Below, piece by piece: positions 1-8,055 of a DNA stretch of 64,000 nt; positions within the stretch are counted from its first letter, which is position 1; each line of letters starts with the position of its first letter. The translations under genes were made by a program, and so were the position numbers. This DNA comes from Leptolyngbya boryana PCC 6306 (GTDB taxonomy: Bacteria > Cyanobacteriota > Cyanobacteriia > Leptolyngbyales > Leptolyngbyaceae). Under the pieces are notes generated by a model. The model was not told the DNA's origin, ran no database searches, and was given only the letters and a program-made list of their open reading frames with translations. The stretch is from assembly GCF_000353285.1 (NCBI RefSeq), contig NZ_KB731325.1, positions 11,006 to 75,005 on the forward strand, written 5' to 3'.

Positions 1-175
1 TGATTTGCGCTTTGACTTCAGGCAGTCGTCCTCGATAGCTAAAGTTCAAGATAAATGATCGTCTCGAACACTCTAAGTTACGGCAACAATACCGTTGTTT
101 TCCAGCAGCACTGCGACCATGCTTAACGACATCCACACTCTGGCAATCGGGACATTGAACAGGTTCTAGGACCAT
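1..175 (-). CDS. IS1-family transposase, N-terminal part (cut by window edge)
   Basis: The first 58 residues of an InsA-like protein, reading leftward off the window. The start MVLEPVQCPDCQS leads into a zinc-finger pattern (CPDC, then CCRNLECS) followed by SFILNFSYRGRLPEVK. This is the hallmark N-terminus of cyanobacterial IS1-family transposases, which bind the element ends through this finger. It begins only 15 bp from the neighbouring coiled-coil gene, so the right end of the IS should lie between about 176 and 190 or inside that gap. The rest of the element is outside the window, so its integrity cannot be judged. Confidence 0.85.
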   Translation of the reverse strand, partial: MVLEPVQCPDCQSVDVVKHGRSAAGKQRYCCRNLECSRRSFILNFSYRGRLPEVKAQI

Positions 176-189
176 CTCGACTCAGCCCT

Positions 190-1467
190 CTAACACATCG
201 TTTTCATTCTGCCATATATCCACATATCTAGAACACTACCAACATAGTCTTCAAATTTCTGGGCAGCTTCAGGCAAAGCAAACAGCATAAGAGCATTTAG
301 ATCGCACTTGCGAATCGCACCCTCGACAGGAGTAGGATGACCAATTTTCTTGAGAATCTCGCTCAGTTGAATTGTTTGACGCGAGTGAATATCAAAGTTC
401 AATCTATCCTCATTTGCAAAGCGTATGTACCAGTCATAATCTGCTAACGTTTTCAGATTAATTTTGGTCTTTTCTATGATTCTTTCGCTATCCTGAACAG
501 CATTAATTACTGCTTTATCGAAAAGGTTGCGAAATTCATCCAAACCGTCATCCCACTTAATTTCATCTTGATAGAACGCAAAATCAAGTTCTGGTTCGCA
601 TCGCAGATGGAGTCCTTTATTAACACCTCGATGTAATAGAGCATATTGATAGATGATCTCAGGCATCTGCACGCCTACAAAGTAAAGACTATGCCCATGA
701 CAAAGAGCATACGCTTCTCGACAAATCTGTGCTTTCAATTTCTGCATCGCTTTATCGGCGGAATCCAAATATTTTCCACCTTTAGCTTCAAACGCATCAA
801 CTTTCGCCCTAACACTGAAAGACAACGCTGTTACTAACGGTAATCGACAAGGTTCGCCCAACGTAATCTGGTTAAGCTCAGCCTGTACCAAGGACTCTAA
901 TCGTTCTGCGCGATCAATTAGGCGATCGGCTTCTACCAAGTCGGGGAGATGATCAACAAATCGCTCATAGACCTCAAGCAGTTCATGAGTGTTCGCGTAG
1001 TATTCTCTTCTCCGCCGATTTGCCTCAGTATCTCGGATCTCCCTAACAACATGCTCAAATTCAGAATGCATTTCCTGACGGAGAATGTCCATTTTCTGAG
1101 AGAGGTTGTATTGATTGCAGGCTAGAACCTCAAGTGTGCGCTGTTGCCCATTCAGTGCTTTTTGAATGCTGCCAAAATAAGATTGAATTTGCTCATGATT
1201 ACGATCGAGCTTTTTGCCAATTTTACGAAGCTTAGAGGCATTGTAGACTCCTACACCTAGATTGAGAACACCCAGCGCAAGATTGGCAATTGGAAGCATA
1301 TCTAAACCAGAAGGTTGAACTACAGTGTCAATTGCCTGGTGAGGTGGTTGAACGCAAGGAATAGATTCACCTGTTGGAATATGTCGAGTATTGTAGGTTC
1401 CGGCTTGCCCAATAAATGTCTCATAATTGGAAATATTGCCACCTTTGAAAGGGTAAGGATTTACCAT
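190..1467 (-). CDS. Hypothetical protein with hydrophobic helix and long coiled coil
   Basis: A 425-residue protein that I do not recognise. Residues about 55-80 form a hydrophobic stretch (LPIANLALGVLNLGVGVY) followed directly by a basic linker. Residues about 85-155 are a heptad-rich coiled coil (KKLDRNHEQIQ, LRQEMHSEFEHVVREIRDTE). The remaining 270 residues are mostly helical, without an obvious enzyme motif. No signal peptide is visible. A membrane-inserting helix next to a coiled coil is seen in some pore-forming or membrane-associated effectors, but that is only an analogy. The gene stands alone, next to a transposase on one side and a 560-bp spacer on the other, so context gives no function. 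Confidence 0.6.
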   Translation of the reverse strand: MVNPYPFKGGNISNYETFIGQAGTYNTRHIPTGESIPCVQPPHQAIDTVVQPSGLDMLPIANLALGVLNLGVGVYNASKLRKIGKKLDRNHEQIQSYFGSIQKALNGQQRTLEVLACNQYNLSQKMDILRQEMHSEFEHVVREIRDTEANRRRREYYANTHELLEVYERFVDHLPDLVEADRLIDRAERLESLVQAELNQITLGEPCRLPLVTALSFSVRAKVDAFEAKGGKYLDSADKAMQKLKAQICREAYALCHGHSLYFVGVQMPEIIYQYALLHRGVNKGLHLRCEPELDFAFYQDEIKWDDGLDEFRNLFDKAVINAVQDSERIIEKTKINLKTLADYDWYIRFANEDRLNFDIHSRQTIQLSEILKKIGHPTPVEGAIRKCDLNALMLFALPEAAQKFEDYVGSVLDMWIYGRMKTMC

Positions 1468-2031
1468 TCAAATGCTCCACATGAATAAACAGGAGTGAAA
1501 TCGTTCAACCTTCTAGAAGGCGTCAATCATAAGATTCCCGAAAATTCAGGGCAACGCGCAGACCAGAACGTGACGACTCACCATTAGAAGCAGCCCTAGC
1601 ACGAGAAATGTAATTGCTATATCTGAGCTTTCTAAGATCTTTTCACCGGAATTGTGTAAGAGTCGATACTCGACGCACAACAAACAGAATTAGATAGCCC
1701 GCACAGCGTCAATAATTCTGGGCTTGTTCATGTTTCCGGTTGGAAGCGCAATTGGACTTATGGCAATTGCCGCTCCAAACTATCTGATTGCAATCTTCAA
1801 CTATGCAAGTGGAAGACGTATAAGTTGACTACTAATCAAAATAGATGACAACTTGAAAACGTGAGAAACAAATTTCTGGTTTCACTCTCCTGTTAATCTC
1901 TGCTCAAACCTCTACTGGGTGTCAATTCGGTTCGATAGGAGTTGGCACCCAGTAGAGGTTTGGGACAATTACAGCAGGAGGGTCAAGGCGATTCTAGCTA
2001 ATCCAATAATGCTACAGTTGATGAGCAACCC
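1468..2031. other. Intergenic region, 564 bp
   Basis: It holds no convincing gene. A short plus-strand frame at 1730-1828 encodes a 32-residue hydrophobic peptide (MFPVGSAIGLMAIAAPNYL...) without a clear ribosome site. It may be a decayed fragment of a membrane protein. The long hairpin at 1903-1964 is listed separately. Confidence 0.5.
1903..1964. repeat. Long near-perfect hairpin
   Basis: AAACCTCTACTGGGTG at 1906-1921 is the exact reverse complement of 1946-1961. Pairing continues outward (C1905-G1962, C1903-G1964) and inward (C1923-G1944 through C1928-G1939), leaving a loop of about 10 nt. It lies about 70 bp past the stop of the zinc-ribbon gene at 2032. It could be a terminator, although no T-tract follows on either strand, or the remnant of a small mobile repeat. 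Confidence 0.7.
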
Positions 2032-2814
2032 TCATCTGATAAATAATGCATCTATCTCTGCTTCCTCAAACAGAAAATCGACTGCATCAGCAATATCGAT
2101 CGCCGCATTACCAAAAACTAGCTGACCGGAGTAAACCGGATAACAACCTTGATATTCTTCGTCGTTGCAGTTGGCAACCGACCCACTAATCTGCAAGGAA
2201 AGCGCCTTTTTTAGATCTGCAAGCGATTGCGGCTTTACAGATTCCGTAGATTCAAGAAAGGCGATTACGACTTTTTGGCATCGCTCGATCGCCTTGCCAA
2301 CCAGAAATTTGTTTGCACCAAACTCAAGCGTCCAGCCATGAGCTGATTTGTAAATTCGCTCTGCGTATCGAGGCGCTCTCACATCTTGTCCCGACGGATG
2401 ATTCAGCCACCATGCTGATCGTCGAACAAACTCTTGAGCTAACTCTAGCGCAATGGTCTCCTCCCGAACAACCCAGTTTCCTCGTGCTCGGATGCGTCTC
2501 ATAACCTTTCGATTATGTTCTGCAAGTTGTTCGTGAAGATCGAGTAACTCCTGAGTCTTCTGCCTATTTTCTTCAGCAAGCTGCTCTCGTAGCCTAGCCA
2601 TCTCATCAAGCAGGCTTTCACTGGTTTCTGCTGTTGGGAATTTGTGCTTGCAGGTCTGACACTCCCGGACTCGTCGAAACCATTGCATGTCGTTATACTT
2701 TGATTTGCACCAACGACGATCTTTGGGCAATCCGATCGTTTGAGGGGGGATTGCTCTACAGATGGATAAGTCCGAGCAGGATGGACAGAAAATCGATAAT
2801 CCTCCTCGTTTCAT
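2032..2814 (-). CDS. NrdR-like zinc-ribbon, coiled-coil protein
   Basis: A 260-residue protein. Residues 10-13 (CPSC) and 52-55 (CQTC), with RRVREC before the second pair and KHKFPTAE after it, closely resemble the four-cysteine zinc ribbon of the NrdR repressor. The NrdR ATP-cone does not follow. Instead, residues about 65-110 form a coiled coil (ARLREQLAEENRQKTQELLDL), and the C-terminal 150 residues match nothing I recognise. The zinc ribbon suggests DNA binding. It diverges from the ABC-3C operon at 3204 across 389 bp, so it may be that operon's regulator, but this is inference from position only. Confidence 0.6.
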   Translation of the reverse strand: MKRGGLSIFCPSCSDLSICRAIPPQTIGLPKDRRWCKSKYNDMQWFRRVRECQTCKHKFPTAETSESLLDEMARLREQLAEENRQKTQELLDLHEQLAEHNRKVMRRIRARGNWVVREETIALELAQEFVRRSAWWLNHPSGQDVRAPRYAERIYKSAHGWTLEFGANKFLVGKAIERCQKVVIAFLESTESVKPQSLADLKKALSLQISGSVANCNDEEYQGCYPVYSGQLVFGNAAIDIADAVDFLFEEAEIDALFIR

Positions 2815-3203
2815 GAGACTCGAATCTCCGCACTTGCATGACTTCAGGGTGTATCACCCTTTTACCTAGATTTCCCTTCATTTATATTGAGGACGACATC
2901 TACGATCGCTGCTCACAGAGCCTTTTTACCTCCTATCGCTCAAAAACTGCCACTTGCGATTGCAGATGCTCTACCTGGAATACTCTACAAGCTCGAAATT
3001 CCTTCGATTGCGATGACTAAAGGTAGCTGATGAAATAATACAGATTTAGTTAATGTTAATAACAATACTTACATCTTTATAGCTACTTAATATTAAGCAG
3101 AGAGAACGCTGAAAGTTCGATACATCTTCTCTGATTAATGAGATAAACTGCTGTATCATTCAGTTCACAACTATAATTCTACATTCAGCAAATATCATTA
3201 CCC
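2815..3203. promoter_or_regulatory. Divergent intergenic region upstream of ABC-3C operon
   Basis: 389 bp between two outward-facing genes. The right half (about 3025-3200) is notably AT-rich, as expected of a promoter region. I found no confident -35/-10 pair and no gene. Confidence 0.4.
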
Positions 3204-4301
3204 TTGATTACTGACGACGACTTAAAGCCAATCATACCGAGGACATCTTCCCCATGTCCGTCGGCACATCATGTTTTGAACGGCAATCCCATTCCCAAAC
3301 CCATCCGCGTGCAATTTTTTTCGCCGTCCGAGTGGGAAGAGTTTATTCAGGAGTGGGCTGTCTCAATAGATAATCAATATGTCAAGGTTAGACGACTTGG
3401 CGGATCTGGGGATTTAGGTGTTGATATCGTTGGGTTCATCACTTCGGGTGGGTGGGATCAAGAATGGGATAATTTTCAATGTAAGCAATATAAAAATCCT
3501 CTTTGTCCAAGTGACATTTGGGTTGAGATTGGAAAGATCACCTATTATTCCTACAAAGGAGAATATTCACCTCCACGCAAGCATTACTTCGTACCATCTA
3601 AGGGTGTCGGCACATCTCTAGAAAAGTTACTCGGAAACCCTAAAAAGTTGAAGGAAGAAGCGAAAGCATGTTGGGATAAATACTGCCGCGATGGAATTAC
3701 AAAAACTACGAGTGTTAAGCTTGAAGGAGATTTCCTTCAATGGTTTAACGCATTCGATTTCTCCATCTTTTCATCAAAATCCTTCGTTGATCTGATTGAA
3801 GACCACAGTCGAACCCACTACCATGCCGTAAGATTTGGCGGAGGTTTACCTGCACGTCCGCAGGCTCCCTTGCCGCCTGACGAGTGTAGCCACGAAGAAA
3901 CTCGTTACGTGCAGCAGTTATTTGCAGCTTACCAGGATCATCTCAAGGCATCCGTGAATGATATTTCAGACCTCTCGCCCGCTCTAGCAAGAGACTTTCA
4001 GAGACAAAGAACACGCTTCTACCATGCTGAATCATTACGTAACTTCGCTCGCGATACCGTACCTGTTGGAACATTTGAAAAATTTCAAGACGAAGTATTT
4101 CATGGGGTGATCGATACCTGCGATAGTGAACATAGCGATGGATTGTCTCGTATGAAAAATACTCTTAATCAAGCGGCAAATCTCTCTATAACATCGAATC
4201 CCCTTACCATTGCCGCTGAAATTCAAGATAAGCAAGGTGTTTGCCATCAACTTGCAAATGACAACAGATTAATTTGGGTTCCCCAGACCGAGGAGGCTTA
4301 A
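3204..4301 (+). CDS. ABC-3C system effector: PD-(D/E)XK nuclease fused to C-terminal ABC-3C domain
   Basis: First gene of a three-gene conflict operon. In this 365-residue protein, residues 41-97 carry a restriction-endonuclease core: an EW-rich helix, then GGSGDLGVDIVGF with acidic residues D70/D74, then FQCKQYK giving the Q92-x-K94 variant of the D-(D/E)xK site found in Mrr-type nucleases. Residues about 210-365 resemble the helical C-terminal component of ABC-three-component systems (RYVQQLFAAYQDHL, FHGVIDTCD). The probable role is DNA cleavage unleashed by the ATPase encoded two genes downstream. The start is TTG, because no nearby in-frame ATG exists. The next gene starts one base after the stop. 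Nuclease and operon assignment are firm; the triggering signal is unknown. Confidence 0.8.
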   Translation: MITDDDLKPIIPRTSSPCPSAHHVLNGNPIPKPIRVQFFSPSEWEEFIQEWAVSIDNQYVKVRRLGGSGDLGVDIVGFITSGGWDQEWDNFQCKQYKNPLCPSDIWVEIGKITYYSYKGEYSPPRKHYFVPSKGVGTSLEKLLGNPKKLKEEAKACWDKYCRDGITKTTSVKLEGDFLQWFNAFDFSIFSSKSFVDLIEDHSRTHYHAVRFGGGLPARPQAPLPPDECSHEETRYVQQLFAAYQDHLKASVNDISDLSPALARDFQRQRTRFYHAESLRNFARDTVPVGTFEKFQDEVFHGVIDTCDSEHSDGLSRMKNTLNQAANLSITSNPLTIAAEIQDKQGVCHQLANDNRLIWVPQTEEA

Positions 4302-4302
4302 A

Positions 4303-4779
4303 ATGGCAGCACCTTTTAATAGCCCAATTGAAACTGGAATTCGATCGCTTGTCATTTTGACAGCAGTTTTTCCACGCCAACTCGATTTGCAATACTTAGT
4401 TTATTTCGACTACTTAACAGTGCATACAGGAGATGTCGGTGGACCAGAGAGTTTGCACGCTTCTCTTCCTTCACGATCTGGGGAACTGTTAGTACGGCGT
4501 AAGTTAGTTGAGCATGGCATTTTATTGATGATGAGTCGGCAATTGATAGAGCGATCTGCTTCGTCCAGCGGCTTTCAGTATGTTGCAACAGACAGCGCTA
4601 GTGCATTTCTGTCCATGCTTACTTCACCATATCTCTTAAAACTTAGAGAACGAGCTAATTGGGTCGCTACAACTTTTAGCACTTCTACGATCGAAGACTT
4701 GCAATCTTTGGAAAGGCAATTCTTTAGAGAATGGTCCTCACAATTTCAGCCTATTGAGCGCGTAGGAGAGGTAAGATGA
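4303..4779 (+). CDS. ABC-3C system middle component
   Basis: A 158-residue, mainly helical protein between the nuclease and ATPase genes. Position, size and sequence style (SLVILTAVFPRQLDLQYLVYFDYL, then PSRSGELLVRR and a helical C-terminus) fit the middle component of ABC-three-component systems, which is thought to bridge ATPase and effector. A strong GAGGAGG ribosome site lies just before the ATG and overlaps the end of the upstream gene. The stop overlaps the downstream start as ATGA (4776-4779), so translation of all three genes is coupled. No catalytic motif is visible, consistent with an adaptor. Confidence 0.75.
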   Translation: MAAPFNSPIETGIRSLVILTAVFPRQLDLQYLVYFDYLTVHTGDVGGPESLHASLPSRSGELLVRRKLVEHGILLMMSRQLIERSASSSGFQYVATDSASAFLSMLTSPYLLKLRERANWVATTFSTSTIEDLQSLERQFFREWSSQFQPIERVGEVR

Positions 4780-6647
4780 CGTGGCAACCTCTTCAGTTAC
4801 GTGGAATCTCATTTATTGGTCGAGAAGGCAAAGAACCTGCTCTACTACGGTTTCGTAGTGGCTTAAATGTGATTTGTGGAGCATCTGACACTGGAAAGTC
4901 ATTTATTGTTGAAGCTATTGATTATCTCTTAGGTGCTAGAGATCCACTCAGAGATATTCCAGAACGGATCGGTTACGATCGAGCAAGACTAAGTCTGGAG
5001 ACTGTAGACGCTGACGGTCAGTTCACTCTTCAAAGAAGTACGACTGGCGGAGATTTCCAGAAATGGGATGGAGACTGGCTCCTAAGCAACCCTAGCTCTA
5101 CTGGAATTATTCTTAAAGCAAAACATTCGGAAAATACTAACTCCCTTTCCAGCTACCTATTGCAGTCCCTTAGATTAGCGGGCAAAAGAGTAAAGAAGAG
5201 TCAAGCTGGAGACACCCAAAATCTCAGCTTCCGAAATCTCTCAAAGTTAGTAGTAGTTCAGGAAAACAGCATTACCAAACGCGGATCTCCATTCTTATCT
5301 GAACAGAGGACTAGCAATACCGCAGATTATTCTGTTTTCAAGCTACTACTTACCGGATTAGATGATAGTGCTCTAATCAGCTATGCTCAACAACAGGCAG
5401 AGGCAACAAACCGTCAACAATCGAACGCTGCCAAGCTTGAAATGCTTAATGAATGGTTAGGTGAACTGCACGAAGAACTCAACCAGATAGGCATCACGCC
5501 TACAGAAGCTCAAAATCAACTCTTAGAACTAGAAGCTACATTTGAGCAACAAGGGCACATTATTAGACAAGCGCAATCCGATTTAAACGAGCGGATGCAA
5601 ATTCGTCGATCGATTTTAGACGAGCAGCAATCATTTCTGGATAGGATAGCAGAGATTAATGGTTTATTGTCTCGTTTCCAGCTTCTGCAAAGACATTACC
5701 AAATTGATATTGAGCGTCTAGAAGCAATACAAGAGTCAGGAACGCTATTTGTTCTTTTAGATCATGCTCCGTGTCCTCTTTGTGGGTCTCCCCCAGAGGA
5801 ACAACACTACCAAGAAGTATGCGATGGCAATGTTGAACAAAACATTGAAGCTGCAAGAGCTGAGATTTCCAAGATTTCCAAGCTTTTGATTGATCTTGAG
5901 GATACTGTAATTGACCTTGAAAATGAGCTAGAAGAGGTAACTGCACGTAAAGAAGAGTTAGACCCTCGAATTCAATCACTTACTCAAGAGATTCAGGACA
6001 TTCTTGCACCTGCGCTCGGTAATGCGGAAGCTAGCCTGAATGAGCTGCTAGGAAGATCCAATCAGTTACAAAAAGTTATTGATGTATCATATCGCATCGA
6101 GCATTTGGAAGAGAAAAGACTCAATCTTCTTGAGACCTCCGAAACTTTAAGTAACCTCGCCGTTCCAACAATAGACTTATCTAAATCTGTACTCGATGCC
6201 TTTTCTCAAAAGGTTCAACATCTGCTGCAAACATGGGGCTTTCCGAATTGCGATCGCGTTCACTTTGACGAATCAGACAAGGATATCGTTATCAATGGTC
6301 AACTTCGTACAAGTCGCGGAAAAGGACTTAGAGCGATTACTCATGCTGCTATGAGCATTGGCTTGATGGAGTTTTGTCGGGAGAGGAATCTACCTCACCC
6401 AGGGTTCGTTGTCCTAGACTCACCTCTATTAGCTTATTACGAACCTGAAGGAGTTGCTGATAGTCTGGAAGGAACTGATCTTAAGATTAGATTCTATGAG
6501 TACTTAGCTAATAATCATAATGATAGTCAGATCATCATTGTTGAAAATGAGCATCCCCCTGAATCGACCACAGAGAAAATTGAGCTAACAATCTTCACGC
6601 GTAATCCTGAGCGAGGACGCTTTGGATTCTTTCCTGTACCCAGTTAG
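4776..6647 (+). CDS. ABC-3C system ATPase, Rad50-like with zinc hook
   Basis: A 623-residue ABC ATPase. Walker A is GASDTGKS (residues 35-42), a signature-like RTSRGKG follows at 511-517, and Walker B FVVLDSP has D548. Two coiled-coil arms (about 205-330 and 350-450) flank a CPLC motif at 333-336, the dimerising hook of Rad50/SMC-like proteins. This is the ATPase architecture of ABC-3C systems, inferred to sense aberrant nucleoprotein and license the partner nuclease. The gene overlaps the middle component by four bases. It ends 6 bp from the convergent HsdS fragment, so that junction has been compacted or rearranged. The family assignment is confident; anti-phage activity is inferred. Confidence 0.85.
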   Translation: MTWQPLQLRGISFIGREGKEPALLRFRSGLNVICGASDTGKSFIVEAIDYLLGARDPLRDIPERIGYDRARLSLETVDADGQFTLQRSTTGGDFQKWDGDWLLSNPSSTGIILKAKHSENTNSLSSYLLQSLRLAGKRVKKSQAGDTQNLSFRNLSKLVVVQENSITKRGSPFLSEQRTSNTADYSVFKLLLTGLDDSALISYAQQQAEATNRQQSNAAKLEMLNEWLGELHEELNQIGITPTEAQNQLLELEATFEQQGHIIRQAQSDLNERMQIRRSILDEQQSFLDRIAEINGLLSRFQLLQRHYQIDIERLEAIQESGTLFVLLDHAPCPLCGSPPEEQHYQEVCDGNVEQNIEAARAEISKISKLLIDLEDTVIDLENELEEVTARKEELDPRIQSLTQEIQDILAPALGNAEASLNELLGRSNQLQKVIDVSYRIEHLEEKRLNLLETSETLSNLAVPTIDLSKSVLDAFSQKVQHLLQTWGFPNCDRVHFDESDKDIVINGQLRTSRGKGLRAITHAAMSIGLMEFCRERNLPHPGFVVLDSPLLAYYEPEGVADSLEGTDLKIRFYEYLANNHNDSQIIIVENEHPPESTTEKIELTIFTRNPERGRFGFFPVPS

Positions 6648-6653
6648 ACCTAG

Positions 6654-7025
6654 CTACTTTACTTTTTTCTTGCTCTTAGATTTTAGCGTTTGGTCTTTCT
6701 TTTCAGCACGGATGCGATCGAGTAAATCACAAGCTGGTTCATCATTAGGATCTTGATCGACTAACTCTCCTCTAAAAGCTTTAGCAAGAATTATTTGCTC
6801 TAGTCGTTCAAGCAGCTTACTTGCTTTACAGTACTCCTCTTCTATAAGATGAATCGATTGAAAAGCTGCTTCCGCTCGCCGCAAAATTTCCTCTTGCTCA
6901 CTCAAAGGAGGAACTAGAATCTCAAAGTTTCTGACAGAGCCTACGTTCAAGTGGATTGACGCTGTACCTGTGGTAAGTTCTTTGACTTGAGAGAGAATCA
7001 CCTCTGAGTTAAGAAGCATTTGCAA
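6654..7025 (-). pseudogene. hsdS: Truncated HsdS (type I restriction specificity subunit), C-terminal fragment
   Basis: 123 residues matching only the distal end of a type I specificity subunit: NFEILVPPLSEQEEI is the conserved end of the second target-recognition domain, followed by the C-terminal helix LLERLEQIILAKAFRGELV, and a lysine-rich tail. An intact HsdS is about 400 residues. The upstream DNA (7026-7180) shows no continuation, and no hsdM or hsdR lies nearby. It cannot by itself specify a methylase. It probably marks the scar where the ABC-3C operon replaced a type I restriction locus, or the reverse. Confidence 0.85.
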
Positions 7026-7187
7026 TTGGTGCAGAGGAATGATGATTTATTTCAGCAATCCTAGCATTCGTAAGCAATGGGAATCTGAAGAGATAAACCA
7101 ATCCTACTACGGTTTCACGCTGTCACGAATTGAGTAATTCTCACAAATAAAACAGAGCTAGTTCGAGCAGATGATCCCAGCATAATT

Positions 7188-7231
7188 CAAAGAGATCGCG
7201 TGATCGTGCAGTATCATCTGCGATCTCTTTG
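7188..7231 (-). terminator. Hairpin after the 63-residue gene
   Basis: CAAAGAGATCGC at 7188-7199 pairs exactly with 7220-7231 (12 bp, 20-nt loop). It lies 9 bp past the stop at 7240. No T-tract follows, so termination strength is uncertain. Confidence 0.5.
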
Positions 7232-7239
7232 GGTTCACA

Positions 7240-7431
7240 TTATTCTTTACCCTTAGATTCACCGATCTTGTTTTGCGGCCCAATCGTTTTATTAACCAAG
7301 ATTACAAAATTGAGAACATCTTGAGCTTGACCGAGAGGTTGGACAAAGCCATCCTGAAGGTAGCTCAAGTAGATGCCTGCGATGACGGAAATTGTTAGCA
7401 AAGCCATTCGAGGAGATAACGCTCTGGTCAT
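7240..7431 (-). CDS. Small membrane protein, unknown
   Basis: A 63-residue protein with one hydrophobic segment near the N-terminus (MALLTISVIAGIYLSYL, residues about 9-25) and a charged C-terminus (KTIGPQNKIGESKGKE). No family is recognised. It lies 120 bp downstream of the NfeD-like gene on the same strand and is followed at once by a 12-bp hairpin, which supports it as the last gene of a short transcript. No clear Shine-Dalgarno sequence is seen. Confidence 0.45.
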   Translation of the reverse strand: MTRALSPRMALLTISVIAGIYLSYLQDGFVQPLGQAQDVLNFVILVNKTIGPQNKIGESKGKE

Positions 7432-7551
7432 AGTTCTAGATCGGTAAAGAGCAAGTGAATCGATATTGAAGGATGAAGTATGACGGCAAATTCAGAAGAA
7501 TCGTTCAGAAGAGATTTAGATTGTTTGATCTCTGCTCTGACTACTCACTAT

Positions 7552-7803
7552 CTAATTTGACCTCGCTTGTACATGAGATGTGATAAGCAAGGTAATGTTC
7601 TTGCGACCTACTACATGTACAATATCTCCCGGTACTAGCACCATCAATTCAATGCTATGAGCTGTCCACCATGAGCCTAAGTACTCAACTCTCCAAGCTT
7701 TCTCCTGTTGGATAACTTCACTAATAACAGCTTCACATTCATAATCTGCGTTGTCTGAGCCATCAATAATGTTGTTAGAAGAACGGAACCAATTCACAGC
7801 CAT
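7552..7803 (-). CDS. NfeD-like OB-fold protein (short)
   Basis: An 83-residue protein whose last 60 residues follow the pattern of the soluble OB-fold domain at the end of NfeD proteins: a beta strand with EAVISEV, then WRVEYLGSWWTAHS, then the VPGDIVHVVGRKNITLLI ending. NfeD domains usually work with SPFH/stomatin membrane scaffolds. Here the membrane segments and protease domain of long NfeD are absent. Ribosome site GGGAGA is 10 nt upstream. The gene is divergent from the HTH-NACHT gene at 8056, with two hairpins between them. A shared regulatory region is possible; a functional link is unproven. Confidence 0.7.
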   Translation of the reverse strand: MAVNWFRSSNNIIDGSDNADYECEAVISEVIQQEKAWRVEYLGSWWTAHSIELMVLVPGDIVHVVGRKNITLLITSHVQARSN

Positions 7804-7868
7804 CTTCTTGTTTCTCCCAATTAGTGAAAGGATTAAATTGGCTGGGCTTTTCCTCGAACAGACGCGAT

Positions 7869-7906
7869 TGAGTAGCCCCTACCTCATTTACGCATGAGGC
7901 TACTCA
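7869..7906. repeat. Hairpin 1 between NfeD-like and NACHT genes
   Basis: TGAGTAGCC at 7869-7877 pairs with GGCTACTCA at 7898-7906. Inside it CCTCAT can pair with ATGAGG in an alternative register. Confidence 0.55.
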
Positions 7907-7936
7907 TTGATCTAAGAGCAAATAGGTTGACTAGTA

Positions 7937-7976
7937 TTGCCCTATTTGCCCGATTGAGATCGGGCAAATAGGGCAA
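7937..7976. promoter_or_regulatory. Perfect 18-bp hairpin with TGAG tetraloop upstream of NACHT gene
   Basis: TTGCCCTATTTGCCCGAT at 7937-7954 is the exact reverse complement of 7959-7976, leaving a four-base loop. It sits 79 bp before the NACHT start, between divergent genes where no terminator is needed. It is therefore more likely an operator or a structured 5' leader than a transcription stop. Confidence 0.7.
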
Positions 7977-8055
7977 GAAAACTGCCCCGTTCTGCTCTAC
8001 TCTCTCAAGTTCAACGTCGCTATAGTGTAAATGTCCATTACAAGGAAAAACTGAA

